The position numbers and the translations under genes were made by a program. A DNA stretch of 64,000 nucleotides, taken from assembly GCF_034313845.1 (NCBI RefSeq), contig NZ_JAVIWN010000003.1; one strand, written 5' to 3'. The notes below the pieces were generated by a model. It had not been told where the DNA came from and searched no databases. It saw nothing but the letters and a program-made list of their open reading frames with translations. This document shows, in pieces, positions 8,547 through 17,585 of this stretch (position 1 is the first letter of the stretch; each line of letters starts with the position of its first letter). The stretch is from Actimicrobium sp034313845. GTDB lineage: Bacteria; Pseudomonadota; Gammaproteobacteria; Burkholderiales; Burkholderiaceae_D.

Positions 8547-9713
8547 ATGCACCCTTTGGAAATGCAATCAGCTTTGGAGTTAAAAGCCTCCAGCGATACG
8601 TGGTCCCAAACTTTCAAAAGAAGAGTGGCCAAGCTGGACCGGTTGTTTCTGCTGACGGTAACGTTACCAACGTTATTGGCGACCCTCTACTTCGGTCTGA
8701 TTGCGTCGGATGTCTACATTTCCGAATCACGATTCGTCGTGCGTAGTCCCGAACGCCAGGCTGTCACCGGACTGGGAGCGCTACTCAAGGGCGCAGGATT
8801 TTCCCGTTCGCAGGACGATACCTACACCGTGCATGAATTCATGCGCTCGCGCGACGCCCTTGCCAAAATCAACGCACAGCTTCCGCTTGCAAAAGCATTC
8901 GGCAACAGCACGACCGACCTGTTCAGCCGATTCAACGGATTTGGCATGGACGGTAGTTACGAGGCGCTGTATCGCTACTACCAAAACCACATCGTCATTG
9001 ACCTGGACACAGCCTCCTCCATTTCAGGCTTGAAAGTCAGTGCCTTCAAAGCCGAAGACGCACACCGCATCAATCTGCTGTTGCTGGAGATGGGCGAGAG
9101 CCTGATCAACCAGCTCAACGAGCGTGGCCGGCAAGACATGATCCGCTTTGCTACCTCCGAAGTGGCCACCGCGGAACAGAAAGCCAAAGCCGCTGGCCTG
9201 GCGCTGTCCGGGTATCGCAATGATCAAACGGTGTTCGATCCCGAGCGTCAATCGGCGCTTCAGCTGCAGCTGATTTCCAAGTTGCAAGACGAGTTGATCG
9301 CCACCAAAACGCAGCTCGATCAGGTGCGTACCTTCACTCCGGAAAATCCCCAAATCCCCGCCTTGCAAAAACGGGCATCAAGCTTGCAAGCCGAAATGGC
9401 GTTGCAAATGGCCAAAGTGGCCGGTAGCGGTGGCACGTCGCTGACCAACAAGACAGCGGAATTCGAACGGCTGAGCCTGGACCGAAGTTTCGCCGAGAAG
9501 CAACTCGGCGGGGCGCTGGCCTCGCTGGAGCAAGCCCGCAATGATGCGCAGCGCAAACAGCTTTATCTGGAACGCATCGTTGAGCCGAATACGCCGGATA
9601 TCGCGGTCGAGCCACGCCGGCTGCGGGGTATCCTGGCAACCTTCATCCTGGGACTGATGTGCTGGGGTGTGCTGACCATTCTGGTTGCTGGTGTCCGCGA
9701 GCACAAGGACTAA
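8547..9713 (+). CDS. kpsE: Capsule export inner-membrane protein, KpsE/BexC/CtrB family
   Basis: A 388-residue polysaccharide co-polymerase type 3 protein. A TM helix near residues 32-52 is followed by the family signature YISESRFVVRSPE. A long periplasmic alpha-helical/coiled region comes next, then a second TM helix near residues 362-383. With KpsD it should form the trans-envelope channel for ABC-exported capsule. It is the first gene of the capsule cluster, and kpsM follows after 4 bp. The start is uncertain: AGGA lies directly against ATG 8547, and a second ATG at 8562 is possible. Confidence 0.92.
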   Translation: MHPLEMQSALELKASSDTWSQTFKRRVAKLDRLFLLTVTLPTLLATLYFGLIASDVYISESRFVVRSPERQAVTGLGALLKGAGFSRSQDDTYTVHEFMRSRDALAKINAQLPLAKAFGNSTTDLFSRFNGFGMDGSYEALYRYYQNHIVIDLDTASSISGLKVSAFKAEDAHRINLLLLEMGESLINQLNERGRQDMIRFATSEVATAEQKAKAAGLALSGYRNDQTVFDPERQSALQLQLISKLQDELIATKTQLDQVRTFTPENPQIPALQKRASSLQAEMALQMAKVAGSGGTSLTNKTAEFERLSLDRSFAEKQLGGALASLEQARNDAQRKQLYLERIVEPNTPDIAVEPRRLRGILATFILGLMCWGVLTILVAGVREHKD

Positions 9714-9717
9714 GACA

Positions 9718-10515
9718 ATGTCCGCCCTCACTCAAACGCCGCTACGTCGATCCTTGACCATTCAGGCAAGGGTGATCGGGGCGTTGCTGATGCGGGAAGT
9801 CATCACTCGCTATGGTCGTCACAACATTGGTTTTTTGTGGTTATTTGTCGAGCCGATGATGTTCACGCTGGGCGTGACGGCGCTGTGGAATGCGACTAAA
9901 GCAACCCATGGTTCAAGCTTGTCTATTACGGCATTTGCGGTGACCGGCTATTCCTCAGTTTTGCTATGGCGCAATACTGTCATGCGCTGCAGTGGTGCCA
10001 TTACGCCCAATCTCAGCTTGATGTACCACCGCAACGTCCGGGTCATTGATTTGTTTGCTTCGAGAATCATTCTTGAAATGGCCGGAGCTACCATTTCGTT
10101 CGTTGTATTGACACTGTTCTTTAGTGCCATTGGCTGGATGGCATTACCGGACGATGTACTCAAGATGGCGTTTGGCTGGGCATTGCTGGCCTGGTTTGGT
10201 GCTGCACTCGCATTGACCATTGGAGCACTCAGCGAGCGTTCGGAACTGGTAGAAAAGATTTGGCATCCCGTCTCGTATTTGCTGTTTCCGCTGTCGGGCG
10301 CTGCCTTCATGGTCGACTGGCTGCCGTCATCGGCACAGACCGTCGTGCTGTGGCTGCCGATGGTGCATGGCGTGGAAATCCTGCGCGAAGGGTACTTCGG
10401 CAAGGCCGTGCACGCGCATTACGACGTTGCCTACATGTCGTTCATTAACCTGTGCCTGACGCTGCTCGGGCTTGCGCTGGTCCGGGAAGCCGGTCGCCGG
10501 GTGGAGCCGGAATGA
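9718..10515 (+). CDS. kpsM: Capsular polysaccharide ABC transporter permease KpsM
   Basis: A 265-residue ABC-2 type permease with about six predicted membrane helices and the typical N-terminal LLMREVITRYGRHNIGFLW segment. It forms the inner-membrane channel exporting the finished lipid-linked capsule chain. I chose ATG 9718, 4 bp after the kpsE stop; an in-frame upstream start at 9685 would overlap kpsE and adds a non-conserved tail. Its TGA overlaps the kpsT ATG (ATGA). Confidence 0.93.
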   Translation: MSALTQTPLRRSLTIQARVIGALLMREVITRYGRHNIGFLWLFVEPMMFTLGVTALWNATKATHGSSLSITAFAVTGYSSVLLWRNTVMRCSGAITPNLSLMYHRNVRVIDLFASRIILEMAGATISFVVLTLFFSAIGWMALPDDVLKMAFGWALLAWFGAALALTIGALSERSELVEKIWHPVSYLLFPLSGAAFMVDWLPSSAQTVVLWLPMVHGVEILREGYFGKAVHAHYDVAYMSFINLCLTLLGLALVREAGRRVEPE

Positions 10516-11168
10516 TCATGCTCGACAACGTCAGCAAGGTCTATCCGACCCGGTCGGGCCCGCGCACCGTGCTTGACGGGATCAATCTGCGTGTTGCCAA
10601 AGGCGAAAAAATCGGGATTCTGGGGCGTAACGGTGCCGGTAAATCGACCCTGATCAGGATGATCAGTGGCGCAGAATTGCCCACCAGCGGCCATATTCAT
10701 CGTGGTATCAGCATCTCCTGGCCGCTGGCTTTTGGCGGGGCCTTTCAAGGCAGCCTGACGGGGCTCGATAACTTGCGTTTCATTTGCCGCATCTACGGTG
10801 CCGATATCAAGCCCGCCATTCCCTTCGTCGAAGAATTTTCGGAACTGGGTGCCTACCTGCGCGAACCCGTAAAAAAATATTCGTCCGGCATGCGCGCCCG
10901 GTTGGCGTTTGCGATTTCGATGGCAGTCGAGTTCGACTGTTTCCTGATCGATGAAATCGTCTCGGTAGGCGATAGCCGATTCCATGAGAAATGCCGTGTA
11001 GAACTCTTTGAAAAACGTAAAGACCGCGCCATGATCCTGGTCTCCCATGATGCCAACTATGTGCGTGAACACTGCGATCATGCCGCCGTCCTCGTCGCCG
11101 GAAAACTGCATTCGTTCGACCAGGTCGACGAGGCCTTCGCGTTCTATCACGCGCATGCGGCATCATGA
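10512..11168 (+). CDS. kpsT: Capsular polysaccharide ABC transporter ATPase KpsT
   Basis: A 218-residue nucleotide-binding subunit. Visible are Walker A GRNGAGKST, the ABC signature YSSGMRARLAF, Walker B CFLIDE and the switch His in LVSHD. It powers export through KpsM. The protein stops right after the ATPase domain and has no C-terminal Wzt-like carbohydrate-binding domain, as expected for KpsT. A Wzt-C-like domain does occur in the sulfotransferase at 20122-21741. Start ATG 10512 overlaps the kpsM stop and its own stop overlaps the next gene, so the block is translationally coupled. Confidence 0.94.
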   Translation: MIMLDNVSKVYPTRSGPRTVLDGINLRVAKGEKIGILGRNGAGKSTLIRMISGAELPTSGHIHRGISISWPLAFGGAFQGSLTGLDNLRFICRIYGADIKPAIPFVEEFSELGAYLREPVKKYSSGMRARLAFAISMAVEFDCFLIDEIVSVGDSRFHEKCRVELFEKRKDRAMILVSHDANYVREHCDHAAVLVAGKLHSFDQVDEAFAFYHAHAAS

Positions 11169-12451
11169 TGAACGCACTATGCCTGAACGCTAAAGTCAAT
11201 CTGGCGACACTGCTGCCCGTGCCGATTGCACGGAGATTGCTGCAATGGCCTGTGCGTGGTGATGCAATCACTGACGAGGCAGCCGGCAAGAAACAACTGT
11301 TGATCGATGTCTCGGTCATCATCAACAACGATGCCCGTACCGGCATACAGCGTGTGGTCAGGGCGCTACTCCTGCAACTGCTGAGGCAACCGCCGGACGG
11401 ATGGCAAGTTCGCCCGATCTTTGCCACACGCAAGCATGGTTACCGCTACGCGCCAGCTCAGTTCGGTTTGCCTGACGCCGACATCCCAAGCCTGACCGCG
11501 ACAGATGTCGTGACGGTCGGCACCGGTGATCTTTATCTCGGACTGGATCTGGCCGCACACTTGTTGCATCTGCATGGGACCGAACTGGCGCAATGGAAGC
11601 GCAACGGAGCCGAAATCCACTTCGTCGTCTATGACTTGCTGCCGGTGTTACACCCCCAATGGTTCAAGCCCAAGACCACGCGCAATTTTCGCCGATGGCT
11701 CAGGACGATCGCCATTTTTGCCGATAGCATCATCTGTATTTCCAACACGGTCAAAGCAGAACTGGCGCACTGGCTGCAGCACCGTTACGCCTTGCCCGGC
11801 ACGACGATCCCTATCCATACGATTCCGCTCGGGGCGGACATACAGGCCAGCGCGCCCAGCAGCGGCTTGCCAGACAATATCGACCAGCTGTTACGCGAGT
11901 TCGGCAGCAAGCCCACCGTGCTGATGGTCGGTACGCTGGAGCCGCGCAAAGGGCACAGTCAGGTACTCGCTGCGTTCGAAGCGCTTTGGCAACAGGGCCG
12001 CGATATTAACCTTGTCATCGTTGGCAAGCCCGGATGGAAGACCGAGCCGCTGCAGCGCAGTTTGCTGTCTCATCCGCAAAACCGCATACGCCTGCACTGG
12101 CTCGACAGTGCCAGCGACGAATTGCTTGAACTGCTCTACACCTGTTGTACAGGTGTCGTCGTTGCTTCAAGGGCCGAAGGATTTGGCTTGCCGTTGATCG
12201 AAGCGGTGTTCCGCCACAAACCCGTTCTGGCGCGCGATATTCCCGTATTCCGCGAAATTGGCGGGAGCCGTGTGACCTTCTTTTCTGGCGGAACGGTCGC
12301 CAGCTTCGCCAGCGACATTGATGCCTGGCTGGCACAAATAAGTTCACTACAACCACGCGTAGGCAGAAGCCCGAACGCATTGACCTGGCATGAAAGCGCG
12401 GAGCAACTACTTGTGCAAATGAAATTACCCGCCTTGAGCATACTGCTATGA
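11165..12451 (+). CDS. Glycosyltransferase family 4
   Basis: A 428-residue GT-B fold enzyme. After a non-conserved N-terminus of about 40 residues comes LLIDVSVIINNDARTGIQRV, typical of GT4 enzymes in polysaccharide clusters. The donor-binding half shows VGTLEPRKGH and the EX7E-like signature in ASRAEGFGLPLIEAVF. It should transfer a hexose or deoxyhexose from a nucleotide sugar in the cytoplasm; donor and linkage cannot be deduced. ATG 11165 overlaps the kpsT stop (ATGATG; 11168 is an alternative). Its stop overlaps the next ATG, placing it in the kpsMT transcript. Confidence 0.88.
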   Translation: MMNALCLNAKVNLATLLPVPIARRLLQWPVRGDAITDEAAGKKQLLIDVSVIINNDARTGIQRVVRALLLQLLRQPPDGWQVRPIFATRKHGYRYAPAQFGLPDADIPSLTATDVVTVGTGDLYLGLDLAAHLLHLHGTELAQWKRNGAEIHFVVYDLLPVLHPQWFKPKTTRNFRRWLRTIAIFADSIICISNTVKAELAHWLQHRYALPGTTIPIHTIPLGADIQASAPSSGLPDNIDQLLREFGSKPTVLMVGTLEPRKGHSQVLAAFEALWQQGRDINLVIVGKPGWKTEPLQRSLLSHPQNRIRLHWLDSASDELLELLYTCCTGVVVASRAEGFGLPLIEAVFRHKPVLARDIPVFREIGGSRVTFFSGGTVASFASDIDAWLAQISSLQPRVGRSPNALTWHESAEQLLVQMKLPALSILL

Positions 12452-15400
12452 ACAAGCCCGACATGCTTATCCGGACAGATGGCCAGCAGGATCATCGTGG
12501 ACCGGTGTTTATCCACTCGTTGTGGCGCTCCGGCAGTACCTACCTGTTTTCGGTATTTCGCCGCTCGACGGATGGCTATTGGTGCTATCAGGAGCCGGTG
12601 CATGAAATAGCGCTCCTGTCCAAAGACAGCCCGGAAAACTTGCTGTCATTTGTCGGTGACAGAATGCGTGCGCTGCGACACCCGGCGTTGACCGACTCGT
12701 ATTTTCTTGAACTCTATGAGGTGGCGGCACATTGGCGTGAGGTCATTACCAAGCCGATGATTTACGACGAGTATTTTTCGACGCAGACCGAGAACCGTTT
12801 GATGGACTATTTGACGGCATTGATTACCCATGCCAAAGGTCGCCCGGTGATTCAGGAGTGTCGAACATCGTGCCGGGTCGGTGCCATCAAGAAAGCATTG
12901 GGTGGTACCCACATTTATTTATGGCGTAATCCGTGGGACCAATGGTGGTCCTATAAAAGTACCTATTATTTCGACCTGACAAGCCAGCTCATCCTCAATG
13001 CGCCAGGTCATCCCGATGTCATTGCCCGATTAAAAAAAGAGATCGGGTTTGAGTGTTTTCACAGCAATGACATCAATCAGGAGCTGGCGTATTTTGATCG
13101 CAACCGTCTATCGGCAGAACACAGCTACCTGGTCTTTTACATGCTGTGGTGCCTCGGGCTCTTCGAAGGCATCGACCATGCTGATCAGTTATTAAATATC
13201 GATACGCTGAGCACCGGACAACACTATCGCGACGAAGTCAGGCAGCAACTTCGTCAGTTTGGTGTCACCAATATCGATTTTTCTGACTGCAAAGTGCCGC
13301 AGACTTATTACGACGCAAAAGACAAAGACTTCTTCGTCGCGCTGGAAGATCAGGTGCATGGGCTACTGCTGTTGAGTGGTTTTTCTCAGGCAAAACTCGA
13401 TCGCCTGCAGAGTTTGCGGCAATCAAATGAACCCGAATTATGGGCCGCGCCCACAACCGATATGGTTGCCGAAAAAATACTGGCGGATGGCGTGCGTGCG
13501 CGCGAGATCGTGGTGCGGTTTGAAACGGAAAACGCAGCGCGTCTTGCACGCACTAGCCACCAGCTGGCAAATCAGCAGAGCGAGCAAGCGCAACAGGCTG
13601 CAGCCCAACTGCATATGGCCCAGCAACAGGCGGCCAGTGATCAGGTCGAACTGGTGCGCAGTTTCGATGAGCAAAAGCAATCATTTCAGCGTCAGCATGC
13701 CGAGCAGGAACGTGCTCTGCAACGCGAGCACGCGATGCGTGAGCAGATTCTCAGCCAGGAACTGCAGGCTAGTCAGGAAGAGTTACGCCGCGTTGAGCAA
13801 ACGCAGTCGAAGCGCGAGCAACTACTGGTCGAACAAACCGGCAAATCGCGACGGGAACTCGATGACGTGCTGCACACACTGGTGCAGCGCGAGCAGAGCG
13901 TTGGTGCCCAATTGCTGGCGATACAGCAACAAGCCGCCGTCGAAAAAACTGAGTTGATCCATCGCCATCGCGATCAGGAATTCGCGCTCACTCTTCAGCA
14001 AAACGAGCGTGCGCAAGAACTCAGGGCGGAGCTGCAAGCCAGTCAGGATGAACGCCTGGATTTGCAAAAGGACCGGGCAAGGCGCGAGCAGGAAGTCGGG
14101 ACCCAGATTCTGACAAGTCACCAGCAAGCCATGCAGGAATTGGCCGCGCAGGCAAGCCGGCACCAGGTGGAAACGGCCGCCTTGCATCGACAGCAGAGCG
14201 AACGCGAGGCTGCTCTCAACCTGCAACTGCAAGCGGGCCAGCAGGAGCTGCGCCGTCTGGAGCAAGACCGGGCCGTGCGTGAAAAGGAGTTTGCCGAGCA
14301 ATACAGCCAGGTTCGCCGGGAGTCCGAAAGCCTGCTATCGGCATGCAATGATCAGCACAGCGAGCGTGAGCAATTACTCAGGGCGGAGCTGCACGCCAGC
14401 CAAACCGCACTGCAGGATGCGCAAAAAGACCGTGCAAGGCGCGAACAGGAAGTTGGCGCGCAGGTACTGGCGCACCATCAGCAAGCCATGCAGGAATTGG
14501 CAGTACTGGCAAGCAGGCACCAGGCGGAAACGGCTGCCTTGCATCGACAGCAGGGCGAGCGCGAGGTTGCCCTCAACCTGCAACTGCAAGCAGGCCAGCA
14601 GCAGCTGCGCCGTCTGGAGCAAGACCGGGCCGTGCGTGAGAAGGAGTTTGCCGAGCAACACAGCCTGGTTAGCCAGGAGAACGAAAGCCTGCTAGCCGCG
14701 AACAATCATCAGCACAGCGAGCGTGAGCAATTACTGAGGACAGAGCTGCAAGCCAGCCAAATCGCGCTGCAGGATTTGCAAAAAGACCGGGCAAGGCGCG
14801 AACAGGAAGTCGGCACGCAATTGCTGGAGAGTCACCAGCAAGCGATGCAGGAATTGGCAGTGCAGGCACGTAGACACCTGGAGGAAACCGCTGCCTTGCA
14901 TCGACAACACGCTGAGCTAGAGGTTGCCCTCAACCTGCAACTGCATGAGGGGCAGCAAGAGCTGCGTCTGCTGGAGCAAGACCAGCTCATGCGTGAAGAG
15001 GAATTTGCCGAGCAATACCGCCTGGCTCGCGAAGAGTCGGAAAACCTGCTGAGTATTCAGGTACGGCGCGAGCAGGAAGTGATCGGGGAGTTGTTGACTG
15101 TTCAGCAACAAACAGAGCAGGAAAAGGCTGAACAGTTACGTCAGCACGGCGATCAACTGGATGCGCTCCAGCACCAGCATCACGTGCGCGAGCAGATCCT
15201 GATCCGGCAACAGCAATCCGTACAAGAAAATCTCAGCCGTCAGGAGCAGGCGTGGGCGCTGCGCGAAGAAGTACTTACTAAAGAACTCGCAGTCTCGCAG
15301 GCGCTCGATCTTGCTCAGCAATTGCAGGCGCAACGATATGAGGCGGAACTTGCCACCAGATTGGCTGAGCACCAGCAGCTAACAGATGCTTGCACAGCGC

Positions 15401-16314
15401 TGGAGGGGCAGCTCAGAGCTGAAATTCTGGCGGAGCAGGATGCTAGTTTGCAGTTGCTTCAAAGACTGTCCGAAGTACAACAAAGCCTGGCCACTACACA
15501 TGGGTCACTTGTCTGGAAGATAACTGCACCACTGCGCAAGCTGGCTTCATTCGCTTCTCCAAAAAACAAACCTAATTTGGCTTCCTCGATCATGAGTGAG
15601 GCAAAGCCACCCCAGGCCAGTATCTCGCCTGGTTTGAAATTACCGCAGCTAATCGGTCAACCCGCTTCTATTGAGGCCATCATGCTTACCCCCGTATCAG
15701 TGATTAATCCGCCCCTTTCATTCGTCGCAGCCACACTGGATGAGTTGATGGCTCTTCACGACCAATATTTTGTTCACTGTGCTTATCAAACGCTTTTGGG
15801 TAGGGCTCCGGACTCTGAGGGCTTGGGTTATTACTTGGGCCGATTACGCGCTGGATTTCCTAAGATACAGACACTGGTACAAATATGCTTATCAAAAGAA
15901 GGCAAGACACGTGAAGTCGCGCTATTTGGTCTTAGTACAGCGATTCAAAGTTACCGAAGAGAGCACTATCCACTACTCGGATGGATATTCATGCTGTTCA
16001 ATAATCCTGAAGGAAATCATCCCGTCGAACGAAAACTACGTGGTATTAAAAACCAGCTTTTTTTAATAAGTAATGAGAGCAGTTGTCGTTTCGATAAAAT
16101 AGAAGCTGCATTGAATGCGTTACAGCAATTGGTAGTATTGCAGACTCAATCTGCTGGTATGGCATTCACTGAAAATCTATTACCTAATAATATTTCAAAA
16201 AAAGTAAAAGACGATAACAAGATTTTTCAACTGTCAAATAATAATAACTTTAAAGAGAGTCATGATTTACTTTATATTGAAAATTTGATAGCAATATCAA
16301 AGGAAATAAAATAA
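12448..16314 (+). CDS. Giant sulfotransferase-coiled coil-DUF4214 fusion protein
   Basis: A 1288-residue protein. Residues 1 to about 330 look like a PAPS-dependent sulfotransferase. The 5'-phosphosulfate loop is SLWRSGSTYLF (W26-T31). The 3'-phosphate motif is LWRNPWDQWWS, with R160 and the conserved Ser. Residues about 360-1015 are Gln/Glu/Arg-rich coiled coil containing three near-identical 119-residue units. The C-terminal part has LVWKITAPLRKL, a motif often found at the end of coiled coils in surface-polysaccharide enzymes. A DUF4214-like domain follows (about 1095-1200, with LLGRAPDSEGLGYYLGRL) and then a Lys/Asn-rich tail. No signal peptide is visible, so it is probably cytoplasmic, acting on the capsule chain. 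ATG overlaps the upstream glycosyltransferase stop. G+C drops sharply near the 3' end. Domain assignment is by motif only. Confidence 0.78.
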   Translation: MNKPDMLIRTDGQQDHRGPVFIHSLWRSGSTYLFSVFRRSTDGYWCYQEPVHEIALLSKDSPENLLSFVGDRMRALRHPALTDSYFLELYEVAAHWREVITKPMIYDEYFSTQTENRLMDYLTALITHAKGRPVIQECRTSCRVGAIKKALGGTHIYLWRNPWDQWWSYKSTYYFDLTSQLILNAPGHPDVIARLKKEIGFECFHSNDINQELAYFDRNRLSAEHSYLVFYMLWCLGLFEGIDHADQLLNIDTLSTGQHYRDEVRQQLRQFGVTNIDFSDCKVPQTYYDAKDKDFFVALEDQVHGLLLLSGFSQAKLDRLQSLRQSNEPELWAAPTTDMVAEKILADGVRAREIVVRFETENAARLARTSHQLANQQSEQAQQAAAQLHMAQQQAASDQVELVRSFDEQKQSFQRQHAEQERALQREHAMREQILSQELQASQEELRRVEQTQSKREQLLVEQTGKSRRELDDVLHTLVQREQSVGAQLLAIQQQAAVEKTELIHRHRDQEFALTLQQNERAQELRAELQASQDERLDLQKDRARREQEVGTQILTSHQQAMQELAAQASRHQVETAALHRQQSEREAALNLQLQAGQQELRRLEQDRAVREKEFAEQYSQVRRESESLLSACNDQHSEREQLLRAELHASQTALQDAQKDRARREQEVGAQVLAHHQQAMQELAVLASRHQAETAALHRQQGEREVALNLQLQAGQQQLRRLEQDRAVREKEFAEQHSLVSQENESLLAANNHQHSEREQLLRTELQASQIALQDLQKDRARREQEVGTQLLESHQQAMQELAVQARRHLEETAALHRQHAELEVALNLQLHEGQQELRLLEQDQLMREEEFAEQYRLAREESENLLSIQVRREQEVIGELLTVQQQTEQEKAEQLRQHGDQLDALQHQHHVREQILIRQQQSVQENLSRQEQAWALREEVLTKELAVSQALDLAQQLQAQRYEAELATRLAEHQQLTDACTALEGQLRAEILAEQDASLQLLQRLSEVQQSLATTHGSLVWKITAPLRKLASFASPKNKPNLASSIMSEAKPPQASISPGLKLPQLIGQPASIEAIMLTPVSVINPPLSFVAATLDELMALHDQYFVHCAYQTLLGRAPDSEGLGYYLGRLRAGFPKIQTLVQICLSKEGKTREVALFGLSTAIQSYRREHYPLLGWIFMLFNNPEGNHPVERKLRGIKNQLFLISNESSCRFDKIEAALNALQQLVVLQTQSAGMAFTENLLPNNISKKVKDDNKIFQLSNNNNFKESHDLLYIENLIAISKEIK
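14020..15053 (+). repeat. Three tandem 357-bp repeats encoding 119-residue coiled-coil units
   Basis: Units begin at 14020, 14377 and 14734 (CTCAGGGCGGAGCTGCA-type starts). The landmark KDRARREQEVG recurs at 14068, 14425 and 14782, exactly 357 bp apart. The third unit matches until about 15053 and then diverges. 119 residues is 17 full heptads, so units can be gained or lost without breaking the coiled-coil register. The DNA copies are still very similar, which points to recent duplication or ongoing homogenisation. Confidence 0.92.
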
Positions 16315-16365
16315 CACAATACATTATCTGAATTGGTACGGCACACATAAATTATTGGATTTTAA

Positions 16366-17583
16366 ATGAAGCAACGAATTTTTATTAGTAATGCAATTGA
16401 TGAAGAAAAATTGCCATTTATCGCTGCGGAGGAATTTAAATTTGGAAGGGCTCATTATTCCTGGAAGATTATTGCTAATTTATATCGGCAAGGACTTGAG
16501 ACTGCTGGCTTGGAAACGATAAAAATAGTAAGACCGGAAATTTATCAAACGAAAATTGCTCAGAGTATTCTTGGTTTAAGGCCTGATGATGTACATATTG
16601 CAGTGAAGCCCATAGAGCATATTCGGCCGTTTTACGGTATGAAGAATATCTTTATATGCGGTTGGGAGTTTTCGGAATTTAGTAATATTTCTTATAATAA
16701 TAATCCATTATTTAATCAAGTTGAAATATTAAAACACGCTGATGTAATTTGGTGTTGGTCTGATTTTACAAATAATAATTTACGATCACATGGTATTCAT
16801 ACCGCAATTACAATGCCACCACCGGTCATCATTTCTAAACCAATTGATAGCCAATCTATATTTGATCTTAATACCTTAGCACTTAATACGACTCGTGATC
16901 CATCTATGAGTGATGTCAAAAAATTAGGTGATGTTTTACAAATATATGACGATAGTGTTGTATTTTTTTCTATTTTCAATCCATATGATTATCGCAAACA
17001 AGTGCAACTTATGCTCCCTGCGTTTATGTTGGCTTTAGAAAAAAACATTAACATGATCTTGATTATAAAATTAGTCATTGATAATATTCATACAACTTTA
17101 GGTACAATACAAGATATTTTAAAAAAGTTATTTAAAATTGAGGGCCAATGTGATCGTATCATTTTTATTGGAGAGAAGCTAAGTGATCATCAAGTAATTA
17201 AAATCATGGAGACAGCTAATTATTATCTTTGCACTTCCTCTACTGAAGGCCTTAATCTCCCTCTTATAGAGGCTATGGCCCAAGGCGTGGTACCTGTATC
17301 CTCGCGAGCCACAGCAATGGCTGACTATATCAATGAGACAAATTCTGTAATTATTGAGAGTGAGCGGGCCGTAACCAATGGTACTTACCATTTTTTGCAT
17401 GGCCAACTCGTCACGACACATTTTCCTCCCATACTTTTGTCTATAGTTGATGCATTAATTGTTGCATCTTCTCTTTCTAAGGAAGCGTATCAATCCCTTT
17501 CTAGTCAAGCAAAAATTGATGTTGATGCTAAATACAGCCTGTCAGCATTTGTCAATAAATTAAATGCAATTGGAGGGGTATAA
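16366..17583 (+). CDS. Glycosyltransferase family 4 (AT-rich)
   Basis: A 405-residue glycosyltransferase. The C-terminal half has SSTEGLNLPLIEAMAQG, the EX7E-type donor-binding signature. Upstream, VFFSIFNPYDYRKQ replaces the usual 'EPRKN' element. The N-terminal half (FISNAIDEEKLPFIAAEEF) is divergent. It should add one sugar of the capsule repeat in the cytoplasm. Base composition is far more AT-rich than the cluster ends and codons end mostly in A/T, pointing to recent acquisition from a low-G+C donor. It lies 51 bp after the sulfotransferase fusion and 2 bp before the next glycosyltransferase. Confidence 0.85.
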   Translation: MKQRIFISNAIDEEKLPFIAAEEFKFGRAHYSWKIIANLYRQGLETAGLETIKIVRPEIYQTKIAQSILGLRPDDVHIAVKPIEHIRPFYGMKNIFICGWEFSEFSNISYNNNPLFNQVEILKHADVIWCWSDFTNNNLRSHGIHTAITMPPPVIISKPIDSQSIFDLNTLALNTTRDPSMSDVKKLGDVLQIYDDSVVFFSIFNPYDYRKQVQLMLPAFMLALEKNINMILIIKLVIDNIHTTLGTIQDILKKLFKIEGQCDRIIFIGEKLSDHQVIKIMETANYYLCTSSTEGLNLPLIEAMAQGVVPVSSRATAMADYINETNSVIIESERAVTNGTYHFLHGQLVTTHFPPILLSIVDALIVASSLSKEAYQSLSSQAKIDVDAKYSLSAFVNKLNAIGGV

Positions 17584-17585
17584 AT

